Source of the DNA: Calothrix sp. HK-06
Lineage (GTDB): Bacteria; Cyanobacteriota; Cyanobacteriia; Cyanobacteriales; Nostocaceae
Assembly (NCBI RefSeq): GCF_001904745.1
Contig: NZ_MRCD01000019.1
Coordinates: 1 to 64,000, forward strand
Direction of reading: 5' to 3'
Length of the DNA stretch: 64,000 nt
Shown here: positions 1 to 8,183 of the stretch, in pieces
How the letters are laid out: each line of letters starts with the position of its first letter
How positions within the stretch are numbered: position 1 is the stretch's first letter
Translations under genes and position numbers: made by a program
The notes under the pieces: generated by a model
Told to the model about the DNA's origin: nothing
The model's database searches: none
The model's input: only the letters and a program-made list of their open reading frames with translations

Positions 1-56
1 TTTCGTACAGAAGCCCGGTTTCTTTAAGCTTATTGAGAATGCTGCAAGATGTGAGG
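1..56. repeat. Half-copy of hairpin repeat (AAGCCCGGTTTCTT family)
   Basis: This stretch is nearly the exact reverse complement of positions 12255-12309, with one mismatch seen. It contains the AAGCCCGGTTTCTT core and the TGCAAGATGTGAG arm of the 12254-12376 hairpin element. The window edge cuts it, so the full extent is unknown. Confidence 0.75.
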
Positions 57-219
57 TAGGTTGATTGCCGCTCAACCGGAACGTAGGCAAAGTTCCGATG
101 AGTTAGTTACGCTGCAATTTACCTCATCTATCGATAGGTTGATAAAGATTGCATATAAATGAAATGTGTATAAATATAATTATTAAATAGTTATTAATCT
201 TTAATTAAACAGAGAAATC

Positions 220-792
220 ATGTTTATCGATTACATTACACTCATGTTAATTAACATGGTAGCCGGGTTATCTCTACTGGCTTACTATGTGTATGAAGGA
301 ATAGATAGTATAAAACAAAAGCAGTGGATTCCTGGTTTTGGGGTTGTGGGTGCAATCGCATTAACAACTGGTTTGCACATGATTTTTACGTGGCCTGTTA
401 ATGGTAGTTTTAATATTGCTTTTGGTGAATCTTCTGTTTTATTTGGAATATTATTTGTCGGTGCCTCAATTGCACTTGCTCAGGGTTGGGAGTTGTTAAC
501 GTTAGCTATTTATGCTTTTTTTGCGGGTATAGCTGCTGTTATCATTGGCATACGTCTCATGAATTTGGGGCTAACAAAACAACCGTTTCTATCAGGTGTT
601 GGATTTATTCTTACAGGTTTAGCTGGTATTTGTGCGGCGCCAACTCTTTATCTCAAAACAAATCGAGCTTGGCGCCTATTTGGAGCAGGTGTATTAATAG
701 CGGCAGCTTTAATTTGGGCTATTACTGGTTACATGGCTTACTGGAGTCATTTAGAGAGCTTTCAAAAGTGGGTTCCTGCGTCAATGCGATAG
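220..792 (+). CDS. DUF981-like membrane protein
   Basis: This 190-residue protein is almost entirely hydrophobic, with about six predicted membrane segments and short loops, and ends in a basic tail. The opening MFIDYITLMLINMVAG and the GLHMxFTWP pattern resemble the DUF981 family of small membrane proteins found in bacteria and archaea, whose function is not known to me. Upstream DNA is AT-rich with no strong ribosome binding site. The gene stands alone on the plus strand; the downstream neighbour is a truncated SDR remnant on the opposite strand. The family call rests on recall of the N-terminal pattern. Confidence 0.75.
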   Translation: MFIDYITLMLINMVAGLSLLAYYVYEGIDSIKQKQWIPGFGVVGAIALTTGLHMIFTWPVNGSFNIAFGESSVLFGILFVGASIALAQGWELLTLAIYAFFAGIAAVIIGIRLMNLGLTKQPFLSGVGFILTGLAGICAAPTLYLKTNRAWRLFGAGVLIAAALIWAITGYMAYWSHLESFQKWVPASMR

Positions 793-805
793 ATATCAGG
801 TGATA

Positions 806-880
806 TTACCACTTTTTATAGCTAGCGGCGCCTAAACCCGGATCTGCGCCCATAATTACTGCAACTTTTGATTGACTCAT
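806..880 (-). pseudogene. 5-prime remnant of a short-chain dehydrogenase
   Basis: An ATG at 880 sits behind a strong ribosome binding site (AGGAGGT) and opens a 24-codon frame with the nucleotide-binding start of an SDR enzyme: AVIMGADPGLGAA, which matches the Rossmann GxxxGxG pattern. A stop follows at once. A real SDR is about 250 residues, so only the first tenth survives. The good translation signal suggests the truncation is recent, or that the peptide is still made. Confidence 0.6.
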
Positions 881-921
881 TTTTTAACCTCCTATAGTTG
901 CAACCCTTCCGCCTCTTTTGA

Positions 922-1084
922 AGCTACGGTGTACACACATTGCTTAATTAAAAGCATATCCCTCTTTGTGTTCAAAGTGGTTCGTTAAAGAAATAAACTA
1001 CTGCATGTCACAAAGAAAGAAAATTAAATTATGGGTAATCTTGTACCAAAGCAACTTTAAAAGACTTGTTTGTACACCGTAGCT
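922..1084. mobile_element. MITE-like element with 14-15 bp terminal inverted repeats
   Basis: AGCTACGGTGTACA at 922-935 is matched by its reverse complement, TGTACACCGTAGCT, at 1071-1084. The 163-bp interval is AT-rich and has no coding frame. This layout is that of a small non-autonomous element. No clear target-site duplication was seen, and no transposase with these ends is present in the window. Confidence 0.5.
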
Positions 1085-1088
1085 ATTT

Positions 1089-1322
1089 TTAACGCGGTTC
1101 AATATGTCGTCGAGGAGAAATACCCGGATTGATTATTCCTGCTACTTCTTCTTCAGGCATCTTGTTAAGTTCTGTTTCCAATTCTTCGGCAGTAAAGTCA
1201 TAGCCAACATCTTCAGCAATCTCGGTGCAGCTTTTTGCATCCATTGCGGTTTGAAGTTTTTGTCTTAAGCCTTCATCTTGTTTAGCAGCTGTTAGAAATT
1301 CAACAACACTTGTTTGAGACAT
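1089..1322 (-). CDS. Nif11 family small protein
   Basis: This 77-residue protein has the Nif11 domain layout: an N-terminal helix (MSQTSVVEFLTAAKQDEGLR), the AKSCTEIAEDVGYDFTAEEL core at about 29-48, then a short acidic helix. The tail INPGISPRRHIEPR has no Gly-Gly leader cleavage site and is not cysteine-rich like RiPP cores. It is therefore more likely a stand-alone Nif11 protein than a peptide precursor, though no function is established. A clear AGGAG lies about 8 nt before the ATG. Despite the name, nothing here indicates nitrogen fixation. The MITE-like element ends just downstream of its stop. Confidence 0.85.
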   Translation of the reverse strand: MSQTSVVEFLTAAKQDEGLRQKLQTAMDAKSCTEIAEDVGYDFTAEELETELNKMPEEEVAGIINPGISPRRHIEPR

Positions 1323-2053
1323 AATTAAAATCTCCTTTTTTTAACTTTTATTTAGTGATATTAGGTAACATTTGGATAGATTGCATTTTGATGCTTTGCG
1401 GGTTTTAGATAAGTAATATGATTTTTTACTTCCTCCTCAAGATAGACATCTTTAACTTCATTAAGACCTATCTGCAATCTACTGCAATATTTAGTATCGT
1501 AGTAGTTTTTGCTTTGTCGAAGTCCTTATATAAAGGTGTGTCTACGGTTTCTCACATCACCGCATTTTCAACTTTTTTAAAGTGCCAATAAATACCTAAT
1601 ACCTTGAATATTGATAGATTATAAACTTTTCCTAGCTCGATCTTCCCCACACGGGTATATTTTTCATAGCCAGAAGAGGTTTATTGATAATTGCCTCATT
1701 AAAGTGATTGGAAAGTATATCAAAAATCTAGCGGCTTTCATCTTTTGAGGCACCCGTCTACTCTGTCAATAGCTTTACCACCGCTTTATTTTACTTAAAA
1801 GCTATAATTATTTATTTTTTTATATCTATCTATGGTATGATTTTTTTAAAAGTAAAGCTATTCAATGAATGAAAAAAACATAATTATAGGACTTACGTTA
1901 CATAAACTCAGCGTTGATGTGTTTTCTTGCTGCATAAAATCATATTCTTTCTTTAGTTTAGTTTATATATACCTTCGGCATGAAGTATAACTTGTAAATA
2001 ACAAATAATGTAAATATTAAATGTTTTAGAACTGATACAAGTAGATTTAGAGT
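1323..2053. other. AT-rich intergenic stretch with a dispersed AGGACTTACG repeat
   Basis: No continuous coding frame was recognised on either strand. Positions 1888-1907 carry AGGACTTACGTTACATAAAC, which recurs with small changes at 25255-25274. The Nif11 gene's ribosome binding site occupies the left edge. Confidence 0.6.
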
Positions 2054-2350
2054 ATGCAAACTACAGAAAGTTCATTATTCGATAAAATCTTCCGCGATAG
2101 CAATGGTAATATTGTTATCGCTCAACCACCAAACTTACCTCTAATTCTTTGGGGTGTGGCCAGTCTACTTAAGCTGATTTTTACAAGTAGTCAAATAAAC
2201 GTAAGCTTAGATGTAATCGCTTTTGGTGCCATATTTACTTGGGCATGGGAAGAATTATTTCAAGGTGTTAATTATTTTCGCAGAGCGTTAGGTCTTATCG
2301 TGTTGGTTGGAGTTGTTACGTCGAGAATTTTAAGCTATAGCATAATTTAA
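2054..2350 (+). CDS. Small membrane protein, hypothetical
   Basis: This is a 98-residue protein with a polar N-terminus (about 1-25) that contains NGNIVIAQPPNLPL, then three hydrophobic segments at about 28-45, 50-66 and 78-96. The charged link WEELFQGVNYFRR lies between the last two. The pattern looks like a conserved cyanobacterial small membrane protein, but I cannot name a family or function. It stands alone, upstream of and convergent with the paoC remnant and the pao operon. The ATG at 2054 is the first Met of the frame. Confidence 0.6.
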   Translation: MQTTESSLFDKIFRDSNGNIVIAQPPNLPLILWGVASLLKLIFTSSQINVSLDVIAFGAIFTWAWEELFQGVNYFRRALGLIVLVGVVTSRILSYSII

Positions 2351-2354
2351 GCGT

Positions 2355-2426
2355 TAATTTATATATAGCATTAGCTATACCTGCCGCTGTGGCAATAGTA
2401 TCAATTTCACCTACACCTTCATTTAA
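2355..2426 (-). pseudogene. Remnant of a molybdopterin-subunit C-terminus
   Basis: The minus strand encodes GVGEIDTIATAAGIANAIY, which aligns with GIGEIGITGVAAAVANAVY near the end of the intact neighbouring paoC. The surrounding frame is nonsense. It appears to be the decayed tail of a second paoC-type gene and retains the glutamate that is catalytic in the intact enzyme. Confidence 0.55.
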
Positions 2427-2578
2427 TAGCGGATTTACATAAGCGTTATTTTTTATGTAAAGCCAGTAACAGCAATTTGCACTCGAACACTTCCAGCAGC
2501 TTGTATTTGAATTCACGCTGCTGGACTTTTTTATTTATCTATATTAATCGTGCATTCCGGTCAGTTACTACGAACGAT

Positions 2579-4807
2579 TTACAGCAGCTTATCAGGTGTA
2601 ATTGGTAAATCGCGAATTCGCTTACCTGTAGCATGATATACAGCATTTGCGACTGCTGCCGCTACTCCTGTAATACCAATTTCGCCGATACCTTTGGCGC
2701 CAATACCATTAATATGAGGGTCAATCTCATCAACAAAGTATGGCTCAATAGCAGGAATATCAGCGTTAACAGGGACATGATACTCACCCAAATTAGCGTT
2801 GATAATACGTCCTGTACGCGCGTCGGTAATGGTTTCTTCGTGAAGTGCCATACCAATACCCATTGTGACACCACCGATAATTTGCGAACGCGCGGTTTTG
2901 GCATTAATTACTTTACCGACTCCATAAGCACCAATAAAGCGTGTTACCCGTACTTCACCTGTATCAGGGTCAACTCTGACTTCGGCAAACTGGGCGCCAA
3001 ATGCGTGTGAAGAATAAGGCTTCTTCTCCATCTCAAACTTCGCGTCAAAACTTTCTTCGAGATGTGGGAGATTTTGCCGCTTCAGTATATCTGCGTAAGT
3101 TTCACTTTTATTTGCTTTACTTTTAACAAATATCCGCCCGTCCTCAAAAGCGATATCGGTTTCTGGAACGTTATAAAGAGGTGATTTTGAATCAGCGCGC
3201 GCTAGTTCCAATAACTTAGCTTGTGCGACTTTTACCGCTCCATGTACAGCAGTTCCAACACTTCCCATTGTCGCCGAACCACCAGAAACTGGCGCCTTTG
3301 GTAAAGCAGTATCTCCCAATTCAAACCGCACTCGCTCAAACGGTACTCCCAACACATCAGCGGCAACTTGTGCCATCGCGGTTGCTGTACCTGTACCCAT
3401 TTCTTGGGAACCACTTTGCACTACAACACTACCATCTTGAAGAATACGCACTTTGGCAGTGGCGCCAAATAAGTAAACAGGGTAAGTTGCAGTTGCCATC
3501 CCCATACCTACTAAATAGCGTCCATCGCGCATCGAACGCGGTTGAGGATTGCGTCGTGACCAACCAATTTTTTCGGCTGCGACACGATAACATTCTTTTA
3601 GAGATTTACTTGACCAAGGACGTTTGTGGTCAGGGTCAGTTTCAGCGTAATTTCGTAATCGTAACTCAATTGGGTCAAGTTTAAGCGCATAAGCCATTTC
3701 ATCCATTGCCGACTCTAACGCAAAAGTACCAGGAGTTTCACCAGGCGCCCGCATAAAAGTCGGCGTACCTTTGTTAAGTTTTACAAGGCGTTGTGATGCT
3801 TGTAGATTAGGGGTAGCATACAGCATATGTGTACTAATTGTGAACGGTTCGACAAACTCATCAAAAGTCGAAGTGTGGGAAATACCTGTATGCTGAATTG
3901 CTGTTAAACGGCCATCGCGTGTTGCTCCCAACGCTACTTTCTGCTCAGTTTCTGCACGATGTCCAACCGAGGTAAACATTTGCTGCCGAGTTAATACTAA
4001 CTTCACCGGGCGCCCAACTTTTTGAGCCGCAATTGCTGCAATTGTAACATGAGGCCAAACTGAACCTTTACAACCGAAGGCGCCACCAATAAACTGACAT
4101 ATTACTCGAACATTATCTTCGGGAACACCAAACGTTGTTGCTAACGCTTGTCGCGTACCAAAGTTATACTGTGTCGCATCGTAAACAGTTAAACTGTTGC
4201 CTTGCCACACAGCAGTAGTCGCGTGTGTCTCCATTGGGTTGTGATTTTCAGTCGGTGTCCTGTAAGTTTGCTCTACCCGTACTTGAGCTTGTGCTAACCC
4301 CTGATTTGGATTCCCGCGTACTACATCAGGTGGCTTATTCGAGACTTTCACCTTCGGCACAACTGCCTTATTTCGCTCCCGTGCCATTTCGGTTAGGGGT
4401 CGTTGCACTTCATACTCAACACGCACAAGTGTAGCCGCATGTTTGGCATGTTCTAAGGTATCAGCTATTACAACACCAATATGCTGACCGCTGTGATGAA
4501 TTTCTGCATTTTGCAGTGGCAAACGGTTTTCAGCTGCTGGTCCATTGGCTGAGAAGGTTGGTACTGGTTTGAGTTTTGGAGCGTTTTTATAAGTGATAAT
4601 ATTAATGACACCAGGCAATTTTTCAGCCGTGCTAGTGTAAATATTTTTAATCCGTCCCCTAGCAATGGTGCTGCTGATAATCACTGCGTGAGTGATATTT
4701 TCTAAGGGAATTTCTGCTGAATAGCGAGCGGTGCCTGTTACCTTTAAGCGTCCATCTACTCTATCGATTGCTTTGCCAACAGCTTTGTTTGTATTAGTTT
4801 GATTCAT
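2579..4807 (-). CDS. paoC: Aldehyde oxidoreductase, molybdopterin-binding subunit (PaoC/YagR-like)
   Basis: This 742-residue large subunit of a xanthine-oxidase-family enzyme binds the molybdenum cofactor and performs hydroxylation of an aldehyde-type substrate. An ald_xan_dh-type N-domain occupies about 15-125. The Moco-binding part follows, with GGAFGCKG at 241-248, the RAPGE motif in the middle, and GIGEIGITG near the end, where Glu709 is the expected catalytic base. Length fits PaoC (about 730). It is the last gene of a minus-strand paoA-paoB-paoC operon, 49 bp after paoB. No Tat signal is present; in PaoABC the complex is exported through the signal on subunit A. The substrate is inferred from family resemblance only. 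Confidence 0.9.
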   Translation of the reverse strand: MNQTNTNKAVGKAIDRVDGRLKVTGTARYSAEIPLENITHAVIISSTIARGRIKNIYTSTAEKLPGVINIITYKNAPKLKPVPTFSANGPAAENRLPLQNAEIHHSGQHIGVVIADTLEHAKHAATLVRVEYEVQRPLTEMARERNKAVVPKVKVSNKPPDVVRGNPNQGLAQAQVRVEQTYRTPTENHNPMETHATTAVWQGNSLTVYDATQYNFGTRQALATTFGVPEDNVRVICQFIGGAFGCKGSVWPHVTIAAIAAQKVGRPVKLVLTRQQMFTSVGHRAETEQKVALGATRDGRLTAIQHTGISHTSTFDEFVEPFTISTHMLYATPNLQASQRLVKLNKGTPTFMRAPGETPGTFALESAMDEMAYALKLDPIELRLRNYAETDPDHKRPWSSKSLKECYRVAAEKIGWSRRNPQPRSMRDGRYLVGMGMATATYPVYLFGATAKVRILQDGSVVVQSGSQEMGTGTATAMAQVAADVLGVPFERVRFELGDTALPKAPVSGGSATMGSVGTAVHGAVKVAQAKLLELARADSKSPLYNVPETDIAFEDGRIFVKSKANKSETYADILKRQNLPHLEESFDAKFEMEKKPYSSHAFGAQFAEVRVDPDTGEVRVTRFIGAYGVGKVINAKTARSQIIGGVTMGIGMALHEETITDARTGRIINANLGEYHVPVNADIPAIEPYFVDEIDPHINGIGAKGIGEIGITGVAAAVANAVYHATGKRIRDLPITPDKLL

Positions 4808-4856
4808 ATTAAATAGTGCTGATTACTGAGTGTAGAGAGGTGATATATATCGTGTC

Positions 4857-5849
4857 TTATGCGGTTTCACCAGATGCAATAGTCAGCGCGCGCACAATTG
4901 CCCGTTTTACCATCTCGACTTTAAAAGCGTTGTACTTTTGTGGTTGGGATAAGCGAATAGTTGCTTCTGCTGCTCGTAAAAAAGTTTGTTGGTTTGCCTT
5001 TGCTCCTATTAAAATCTTCTCTGCTTCACTTGCTCGCCAAGGTTTGTGTGCTACTCCACCTAATGCTACCCGCGCGCCTCGAATTGTGTCACCATTTATA
5101 TCTAAAGCCACGGCAGATGAAACGAGCGCAAATGCATAAGATGCTCTATCGCGTATTTTCAGATAATGCGAACGTGGTGCAAATACTGCTGATGATGCAG
5201 GTAATTCAATGGCTGTAATTAGTTCATCGCGTCGCAAGTTAGTATCTATTTGCGGTGTATTACCTGGTAGCCGATGAAAATCTGCAAATGGTATTGTTCT
5301 AGAACCATTAGGACTGGAAACTACTACTACTGCGTCTAATGCAGTTAGGGCAACACACATATCTGATGGATGTGTAGCGATACATTGAGGGCTAGTACCA
5401 AAGATAGCGTGGATGCGATTGTAACCTTCTATAGCAGCACATCCTGAACCTGGCTCGCGTTTGTTGCAAGGCATTGTGGTGTCGGTAAAGTAGTAACAGC
5501 GTGTACGTTGTAACAAATTACCACCATTCGTTGCTTTATTCCGTAGTTGTGGACTGGCGCCTGCGAGAATAGCTTGCGACACTAGAGGAAAACGTTGACG
5601 AACTAGAGGGTTATTTGCAGTATCACTGTTACGTGCTAAGGCGCCTAAACGTACACCACCATTAATTTCATCTATACGTGCCAATTCTAAACGAGAAATG
5701 TCAACCAAACGGTCAGGCTGCTCAACCGAATCCTTCATTAAATCAATTAAGTTAGTACCACCAGCAATAAACTTTGCTCTTTGTTCGGCAGTAATAGTTT
5801 GAATAGCGGCACCAGTATTTGTGGCGCGGGTATAAGCAAATGGTTTCAT
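4857..5849 (-). CDS. paoB: Aldehyde oxidoreductase, FAD and 4Fe-4S subunit (PaoB/YagS-like)
   Basis: This 330-residue FAD-binding subunit passes electrons between the iron-sulfur subunit and the acceptor. The FAD-binding loop AGGTNLIDLMK is at about 29-39. Four cysteines (118, 128, 137 and 156) lie within the inserted segment CNKREPGSGC...CIATHPSD, which is the mark of YagS/PaoB and binds an extra [4Fe-4S] cluster absent from ordinary xanthine dehydrogenases. The C-terminal CO-dehydrogenase flavoprotein domain fills about 215-320. The gene lies 21 bp after paoA and 49 bp before paoC, so the three are surely co-transcribed. No strong ribosome binding site was seen. Confidence 0.9.
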   Translation of the reverse strand: MKPFAYTRATNTGAAIQTITAEQRAKFIAGGTNLIDLMKDSVEQPDRLVDISRLELARIDEINGGVRLGALARNSDTANNPLVRQRFPLVSQAILAGASPQLRNKATNGGNLLQRTRCYYFTDTTMPCNKREPGSGCAAIEGYNRIHAIFGTSPQCIATHPSDMCVALTALDAVVVVSSPNGSRTIPFADFHRLPGNTPQIDTNLRRDELITAIELPASSAVFAPRSHYLKIRDRASYAFALVSSAVALDINGDTIRGARVALGGVAHKPWRASEAEKILIGAKANQQTFLRAAEATIRLSQPQKYNAFKVEMVKRAIVRALTIASGETA

Positions 5850-5870
5850 AATTTAAGAGATTTGTATTAC

Positions 5871-6527
5871 TCAGATGTTACTGCTGGCTTCGCGTACTGC
5901 TGCAACAATGCCGGGATAGGCGCCGCAACGGCAAATATTTCCACTCATGCGCTCGCGTATTTCTGGATCTGTTAGCTCAACTTGACCATCTTGCTTTATA
6001 TCAGGAGTTACTGTACTCTTTGTACCTGCTTTGACTTCGCTTATTAATGCTACGGCAGAACAAATCTGTCCAGATGTACAATATCCACACTGAAAACCAT
6101 CGTGCTTGATAAATGCTGCTTGGACTGGATGCAGTTCTTCACCTTTCGCTAAACCTTCAATTGTTGTTATCTCGTCCCCATCATGCATACACGCTAAAGT
6201 CAAACACGAGTTAATTCTTCGTCCTTCTATTAATACAGTACAGGCGCCGCATTGCCCGTGGTCACAACCTTTCTTTGTACCTGTAAAACCTATATATTCA
6301 CGTAGAGCATCGAGTAAAGTTACGCGCGGTTCTATCTTTAAAGCTTGCTCCTTACCATTTACTCGCAGCGTTACGTCAATAACTTCAGAAACCGAGGGCG
6401 CCGCTTTATAAATTGGAATCGGAGGTTTCTGTGCTATTACTTTTTCAGTAAATTTGCTAAATGCTGCTGTTACAGCGGTAACAACAATTAACTGTCCAAA
6501 ACGTCGGCGTTGTAACCGGATTCTCAT
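5871..6527 (-). CDS. paoA: Aldehyde oxidoreductase, 2Fe-2S subunit with Tat-like signal (PaoA/YagT-like)
   Basis: This 218-residue iron-sulfur subunit begins with an arginine-rich, Tat-like signal (RRRFGQLIVVTAVTAAF at about 7-23), which suggests periplasmic export of the folded complex, as for PaoABC. The plant-type [2Fe-2S] cluster is formed by Cys88, 93, 96 and 108 (CDHGQCGACT). The second cluster uses Cys147, Cys150, Cys199 and Cys201 (CGYCTSGQ and NICRCGAY). It is first in the operon. The 450 bp upstream is non-coding and likely holds the promoter. A decayed second copy lies at 11884-12250. Confidence 0.92.
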   Translation of the reverse strand: MRIRLQRRRFGQLIVVTAVTAAFSKFTEKVIAQKPPIPIYKAAPSVSEVIDVTLRVNGKEQALKIEPRVTLLDALREYIGFTGTKKGCDHGQCGACTVLIEGRRINSCLTLACMHDGDEITTIEGLAKGEELHPVQAAFIKHDGFQCGYCTSGQICSAVALISEVKAGTKSTVTPDIKQDGQVELTDPEIRERMSGNICRCGAYPGIVAAVREASSNI

Positions 6528-6979
6528 GGGTTTGTTGTTTTGTTCAAATTATTATATTCTTCTGCTCGTAATCGGCGATAAATCGCTTAACGAAAGCATT
6601 GCTTATTACGAACTGTAAAGCAGTTAAAATCCTAGACAATTGAGAATTTACCTTTTGTCCTATCAAATACTAAAATCTACTTTACCTTAGTTATTAAATT
6701 TAAATGTCAAAGATATTACATCATATATCTTTAGTTAGATAAAACTAGTTAATACGCGACATAAATACCTATCGTAGGGATGATTTAAAATGCCTTGTGG
6801 TGCCACTCATTAAATAACTTTAATAGTAATTTAGTATTGTTGAACAATATAAGCGAATTACAGGCACCGCGCTTTAGTAGGCTGTGGTTCGAGAGCAAGA
6901 AGTATAAACTTAGCCTGCTGTTCTCATTTAGGTTTAACACAACTATCAAAAGGATTAATATTGATATCACCACTATTTT
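6528..6979. other. Intergenic region upstream of paoA
   Basis: This AT-rich stretch separates the XdhC-type gene from paoA. It has overlapping short frames on both strands that match nothing I recognise. It probably carries the pao promoter, but no convincing -35/-10 pair or operator could be singled out. Confidence 0.5.
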
Positions 6980-8179
6980 TTAATTATTTTTAATCGTATG
7001 GTGGGCACTGCCCACCTGACTCTGCCATTGAAGGTGCAAGATGTCAGTTAATGGATTATTCGCTGAGGAGTGAATTGGCTTCTTACGGTTTTTCAAAAAG
7101 CTAGCATTACGCTTAGACACTACAGCTTGAACTTCAGCAATAATTGCCATTGCTATTTCTTCTGGAGTTTCTGCTCCAATATCAATACCAATTGGAGCGT
7201 GTAGTTTTTCTAACGTGTTATCTGTATAAATTGTTTCTGCCGCGCGCAAGTCAGCCAACAATCGTTCGATACGTTGCTTTGCACCTAAAACTCCTACATA
7301 GCGGTTAGAAGATAAAAGCAACATCTTGACTATTTCTATGTCGTCAAGATAGTTATGCGTCATGACAACAGCAGCAGTTCGTTCAGTTATACATATTTGA
7401 TGTATAGTTTCTCGACGCGCGAGAATTATTTCATCAGCCATTGGAAAGCGTTCATAAGTTGCATTACTAGCGCGGCAGTCAACTACTGTAACATGCCAAC
7501 CAAGTGTTTTTGCATACTTTGCTACGGGTACAGCGTCACGACCTGCACCAAAAATTACTAAGGGAGTAGGAGGTTGAATAACTTCAATAAAAACTTCTAC
7601 GTTACCGTTGAGTAAATGATATTTCTTAACTGTAGATTTTTGATTGATAAGAGCAGTTTGTGCGTCATTAATTAAAGATTGAGTTACATTTATATCTGTA
7701 ATATCAGTGCTAATACTACCGTTAGGATAAAGAAGTAAGCTGGCGCCAGTTTTAATATTTACCTCACCCTGAATATCGAAAACAGTAGCAACAATACCAA
7801 AATGGTTGTAATTTAAGCACTCGCGCATAAAGGCTAACTTATTTACCGTATTATCTTTATATAAACATTCAATGAGAACTTGCACTACACCATTGCAACC
7901 TAAACCAAAACCCCAAATAATATCTTCCGGCGCCGTGTTATCGTAGGTAACAACAATAGCTTTTGAATTTGACATTGATTGCCGAGTATGCTCAAGCACA
8001 TCATTTTCTAAACAACCACCACTAATCGTCCCTACCATTTTACCTGTAGAAGTCATCAACATTTTGGCGCCTGCTCTACGGTAGGTTGAACCTTGAGTTT
8101 TGACGACAGTTGCTAGAAATGCAGTTTCACCATCTTGAGTTGATTCAAAGGCTTGTAAAATAGCTTGTAACTCGTTCAT
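6980..8179 (-). CDS. XdhC/CoxI family Moco maturation protein (PaoD-like)
   Basis: This protein of about 399 residues belongs to the family that binds, sulfurates and inserts molybdenum cofactor into xanthine-oxidase-type enzymes. The N-terminal XdhC_CoxI domain has TVVKTQGSTYRRAGAKML and SGGCLENDV at about 22-75. The C-terminal XdhC_C Rossmann domain starts at FGAGRDAVPVAKYAKTLGW and ends near IGAETPEEIAMAI. I chose the start MNELQAIL at 8179 rather than an upstream Met, because the longer form would run into the FUSC gene and the family starts here. It begins 4 nt after that gene's stop. Adjacent to paoABC, it is the likely PaoD counterpart. Confidence 0.88.
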   Translation of the reverse strand: MNELQAILQAFESTQDGETAFLATVVKTQGSTYRRAGAKMLMTSTGKMVGTISGGCLENDVLEHTRQSMSNSKAIVVTYDNTAPEDIIWGFGLGCNGVVQVLIECLYKDNTVNKLAFMRECLNYNHFGIVATVFDIQGEVNIKTGASLLLYPNGSISTDITDINVTQSLINDAQTALINQKSTVKKYHLLNGNVEVFIEVIQPPTPLVIFGAGRDAVPVAKYAKTLGWHVTVVDCRASNATYERFPMADEIILARRETIHQICITERTAAVVMTHNYLDDIEIVKMLLLSSNRYVGVLGAKQRIERLLADLRAAETIYTDNTLEKLHAPIGIDIGAETPEEIAMAIIAEVQAVVSKRNASFLKNRKKPIHSSANNPLTDILHLQWQSQVGSAHHTIKNN

Positions 8180-8183
8180 TTTA

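Noticed and set aside
1089-1322. Nif11 peptide as sign of a nitrogen-fixation or RiPP cluster
   Set aside because: No nif genes and no lanthipeptide or other RiPP enzymes lie nearby; the peptide has no double-Gly cleavage site or cysteine-rich core.
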